Source of the DNA: Thermoanaerobaculales bacterium
GTDB taxonomy: Bacteria > Acidobacteriota > Thermoanaerobaculia > Thermoanaerobaculales > Sulfomarinibacteraceae
Direction of reading: 5' to 3'
Length of the DNA stretch: 13,934 nucleotides
NCBI GenBank assembly: GCA_029938595.1
Contig: JAOZUP010000038.1
Coordinates: 2,612-16,545 of the forward strand
In this document: positions 12,760-13,934 of the stretch, piece by piece
How positions within the stretch are numbered: position 1 is the stretch's first letter
Layout: each line of letters begins with the position of its first letter
Translations under genes and position numbers: made by a program
Notes under the pieces: model-generated
What the model was told of the DNA's origin: nothing
Seen by the model: only the letters and a program-made list of their open reading frames with translations
The model's database searches: none

Positions 12760-13827
12760 ATGCGAAGTGCATTCATCACCGTTCTCGTTCTCTCTGCATG
12801 CCTGGCTGCCGGTGCGGCTGACACCGACCCGCAGGAGGCCACGGCCGCGATCGAGAAGGCCCACGAGAGCACGGGGCACCAGCTCGACGTGCTGGCCAAG
12901 AAAATCGACGACGTGCTCTGGTACGAGCGTGTTGGCGATGTTGCGGTGGTCGAGAAGGCGCGCATCTACGGCCCGCCGCGGTGGAAGGAGGAGAACCCCA
13001 CCGGCAAGAACGCCGGCAACCCGCTCAAGTTCTACACCTACCTCTTCACCCCCAGAGGCTTCGACGGCGCCGGCCGGTTGCCCCTTTTGGTGCTGCCCCA
13101 CGGCGGCGTCCACGGCGACTTCACTACCTACTACGCCCACATCGTGCGCGAGCTGGTAACTCAGGGCTACATCATCGTCGCCCCCGAGTACCGGGGCTCC
13201 ACCGGCTACGGCAGAGGGATGTACGAGGACATCGATTACGGCGGTCTCGAGGTCGAGGACGCCCTCGCGGCCCGCGACTGGGCGGTCGCCAACCACCCAA
13301 GGGTCGACCCCGGCCGGGTCGGCATCCTCGGCTGGAGCCACGGTGGGCTCATCACGCTCTTCAGTCTCTTCAATCACCCGGACTCCTACGCCTGCGGCTT
13401 TGCCGGCGTGCCGGTGTCAGACCTCGTCCAGCGCATGGGCTACATGACCCAGGACTACCGCGATCTTTATGAGGCCGACTACTTCATCGACGCCTCGGCA
13501 GAGGAGAACCTCGCCGAGTACAAGCGCCGCTCCCCGGTGTGGTCGGTCGACAAGCTCACCAAACCTCTGCTCATCCACACCAACGTCCACGACGAGGACG
13601 TCAACTACATCGAGGTCGAGCACCTGATCCAGGCCCTGACCGCCGCCGGCAAGGACTTCGAGAACGAAGTCTCCGACGTCCCCGGCGGCCACAGCTTCGA
13701 CCGCCTCGACACCCCCGAGGCCTGGGGCTACCGCAAGAAGATCTACGCCTTCCTCGCCCGTTACCTGAAACCGCCAAAGCCGGAGATCACCCTCGGCATC
13801 ACCGAGGAGGGCCGGGCTGCGCCGTAG
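12760..13827 (+). CDS. Exported S9-family (prolyl oligopeptidase-like) serine hydrolase
   Basis: 355-aa alpha/beta hydrolase, probably a peptidase acting outside the cytoplasm. The N-terminus MRSAFITVLVLSACLAAGA is a signal peptide; LSAC at 11-14 matches a lipobox (lipoprotein with Cys14), but AGA before residue 20 is also a plausible type I cleavage site. The catalytic triad is S193 in GWSHGG, D278 in HDEDV and H311 in GGHSFD, with the oxyanion HGG at 114-116 and the family block EYRGSTGYGRGMYEDI around 143-158. It lacks the N-terminal beta-propeller of typical S9 peptidases (600-800 aa); only a short 70-residue helix-rich N-terminus precedes the hydrolase fold, so larger substrates may be accessible, or it may be an esterase. 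Start ATG 12760 has AGGAGG at five-base spacing. Monocistronic by appearance. Confidence 0.88.
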   Translation: MRSAFITVLVLSACLAAGAADTDPQEATAAIEKAHESTGHQLDVLAKKIDDVLWYERVGDVAVVEKARIYGPPRWKEENPTGKNAGNPLKFYTYLFTPRGFDGAGRLPLLVLPHGGVHGDFTTYYAHIVRELVTQGYIIVAPEYRGSTGYGRGMYEDIDYGGLEVEDALAARDWAVANHPRVDPGRVGILGWSHGGLITLFSLFNHPDSYACGFAGVPVSDLVQRMGYMTQDYRDLYEADYFIDASAEENLAEYKRRSPVWSVDKLTKPLLIHTNVHDEDVNYIEVEHLIQALTAAGKDFENEVSDVPGGHSFDRLDTPEAWGYRKKIYAFLARYLKPPKPEITLGITEEGRAAP

Positions 13828-13835
13828 ATTCGGCC

Positions 13836-13932
13836 GTCATCCTGAGCGAAGTGCCGCACAGAGGCGCGAACCAGAAAACCTGTCATCCTGAGCCTTCCAG
13901 GGCCCTTCGGGCCGACAATACAAGAAATGACA
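13836..13932. repeat. Intergenic repeat with two GTCATCCTGAG copies
   Basis: GTCATCCTGAG occurs at 13836-13846 (followed by CGAAG) and 13882-13892. TGTCAT 13881-13886 is matched by ATGACA 13927-13932 in inverted orientation, with a GGCCC-TTC-GGGCC hairpin (13901-13913) between. The word TGTCATCCTGAGCGAAG is one I recognise as a common dispersed spacer repeat in several bacterial phyla. No T-tract follows, so a terminator call is not made. It fills the rest of the window after the hydrolase stop and may continue beyond it. Confidence 0.7.
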
Positions 13933-13934
13933 AC

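Overview
The window is high-GC, densely coded bacterial chromosome, with most genes separated by short spacers or overlapping by a few bases. The mix of genes (a eukaryote-like aromatic amino acid hydroxylase, an ECF sigma/FecR-type anti-sigma pair, ABC-2 exporters, murB, a PilZ protein, glutathione genes and an S9 peptidase) and the spacers filled with short-word repeats fit a Gram-negative lineage such as Acidobacteriota. This placement is an inference; there is no rRNA or marker gene to confirm it. No tRNA, rRNA, CRISPR array, transposase or phage gene was seen.

Layout. (1) 1-725, minus: phenylalanine-4-hydroxylase-like gene, cut by the left window edge. (2) 726-932: divergent spacer holding a palindrome built from 7-bp words. 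(3) 933-4165, plus: ECF sigma factor overlapping (ATGA) a membrane anti-sigma factor with an HxxxCxxC zinc motif, one membrane helix, a FecR domain and a very large extracytoplasmic domain. (4) 4146-4310: a 165-nt near-continuous hairpin whose 5' arm is the end of the anti-sigma ORF. (5) 4340-7908, plus: ATPase-permease-ATPase-permease, all four overlapping, probably one heteromeric ABC-2 exporter or two related ones. (6) 7909-8013: octamer-repeat hairpin between convergent genes. (7) 8014-9138, minus: murB. (8) 9261-9968, plus: PilZ protein with a degenerate receiver-like N-terminus. (9) 10086-11054, minus: gshB-like ATP-grasp ligase, divergent from gloB (11123-11899, plus), which overlaps a class I glutamine amidotransferase (11899-12627). 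(10) 12760-13827, plus: secreted or lipoprotein S9-family alpha/beta hydrolase. (11) 13828-13934: an intergenic repeat with two copies of GTCATCCTGAG.

How the genes may work together. The sigma/anti-sigma pair is a plausible envelope-sensing switch. The ABC operon directly downstream, separated only by the long hairpin, is a candidate output, either as a target or as a read-through part of the same transcript. gshB, gloB and the amidotransferase form a glutathione-centred cluster (synthesis, glyoxalase II, and a possible gamma-glutamyl or amide-transfer activity).

The most unusual feature is the 4146-4310 hairpin: in its central 41-position stem all seven non-Watson-Crick but pairable positions are G.U on the + strand and none is A.C, which suggests selection on a + strand RNA. 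The second is that five spacers each carry a different 7-, 8- or 9-bp (or 15-bp compound) word in tandem, most of them with dyad symmetry.
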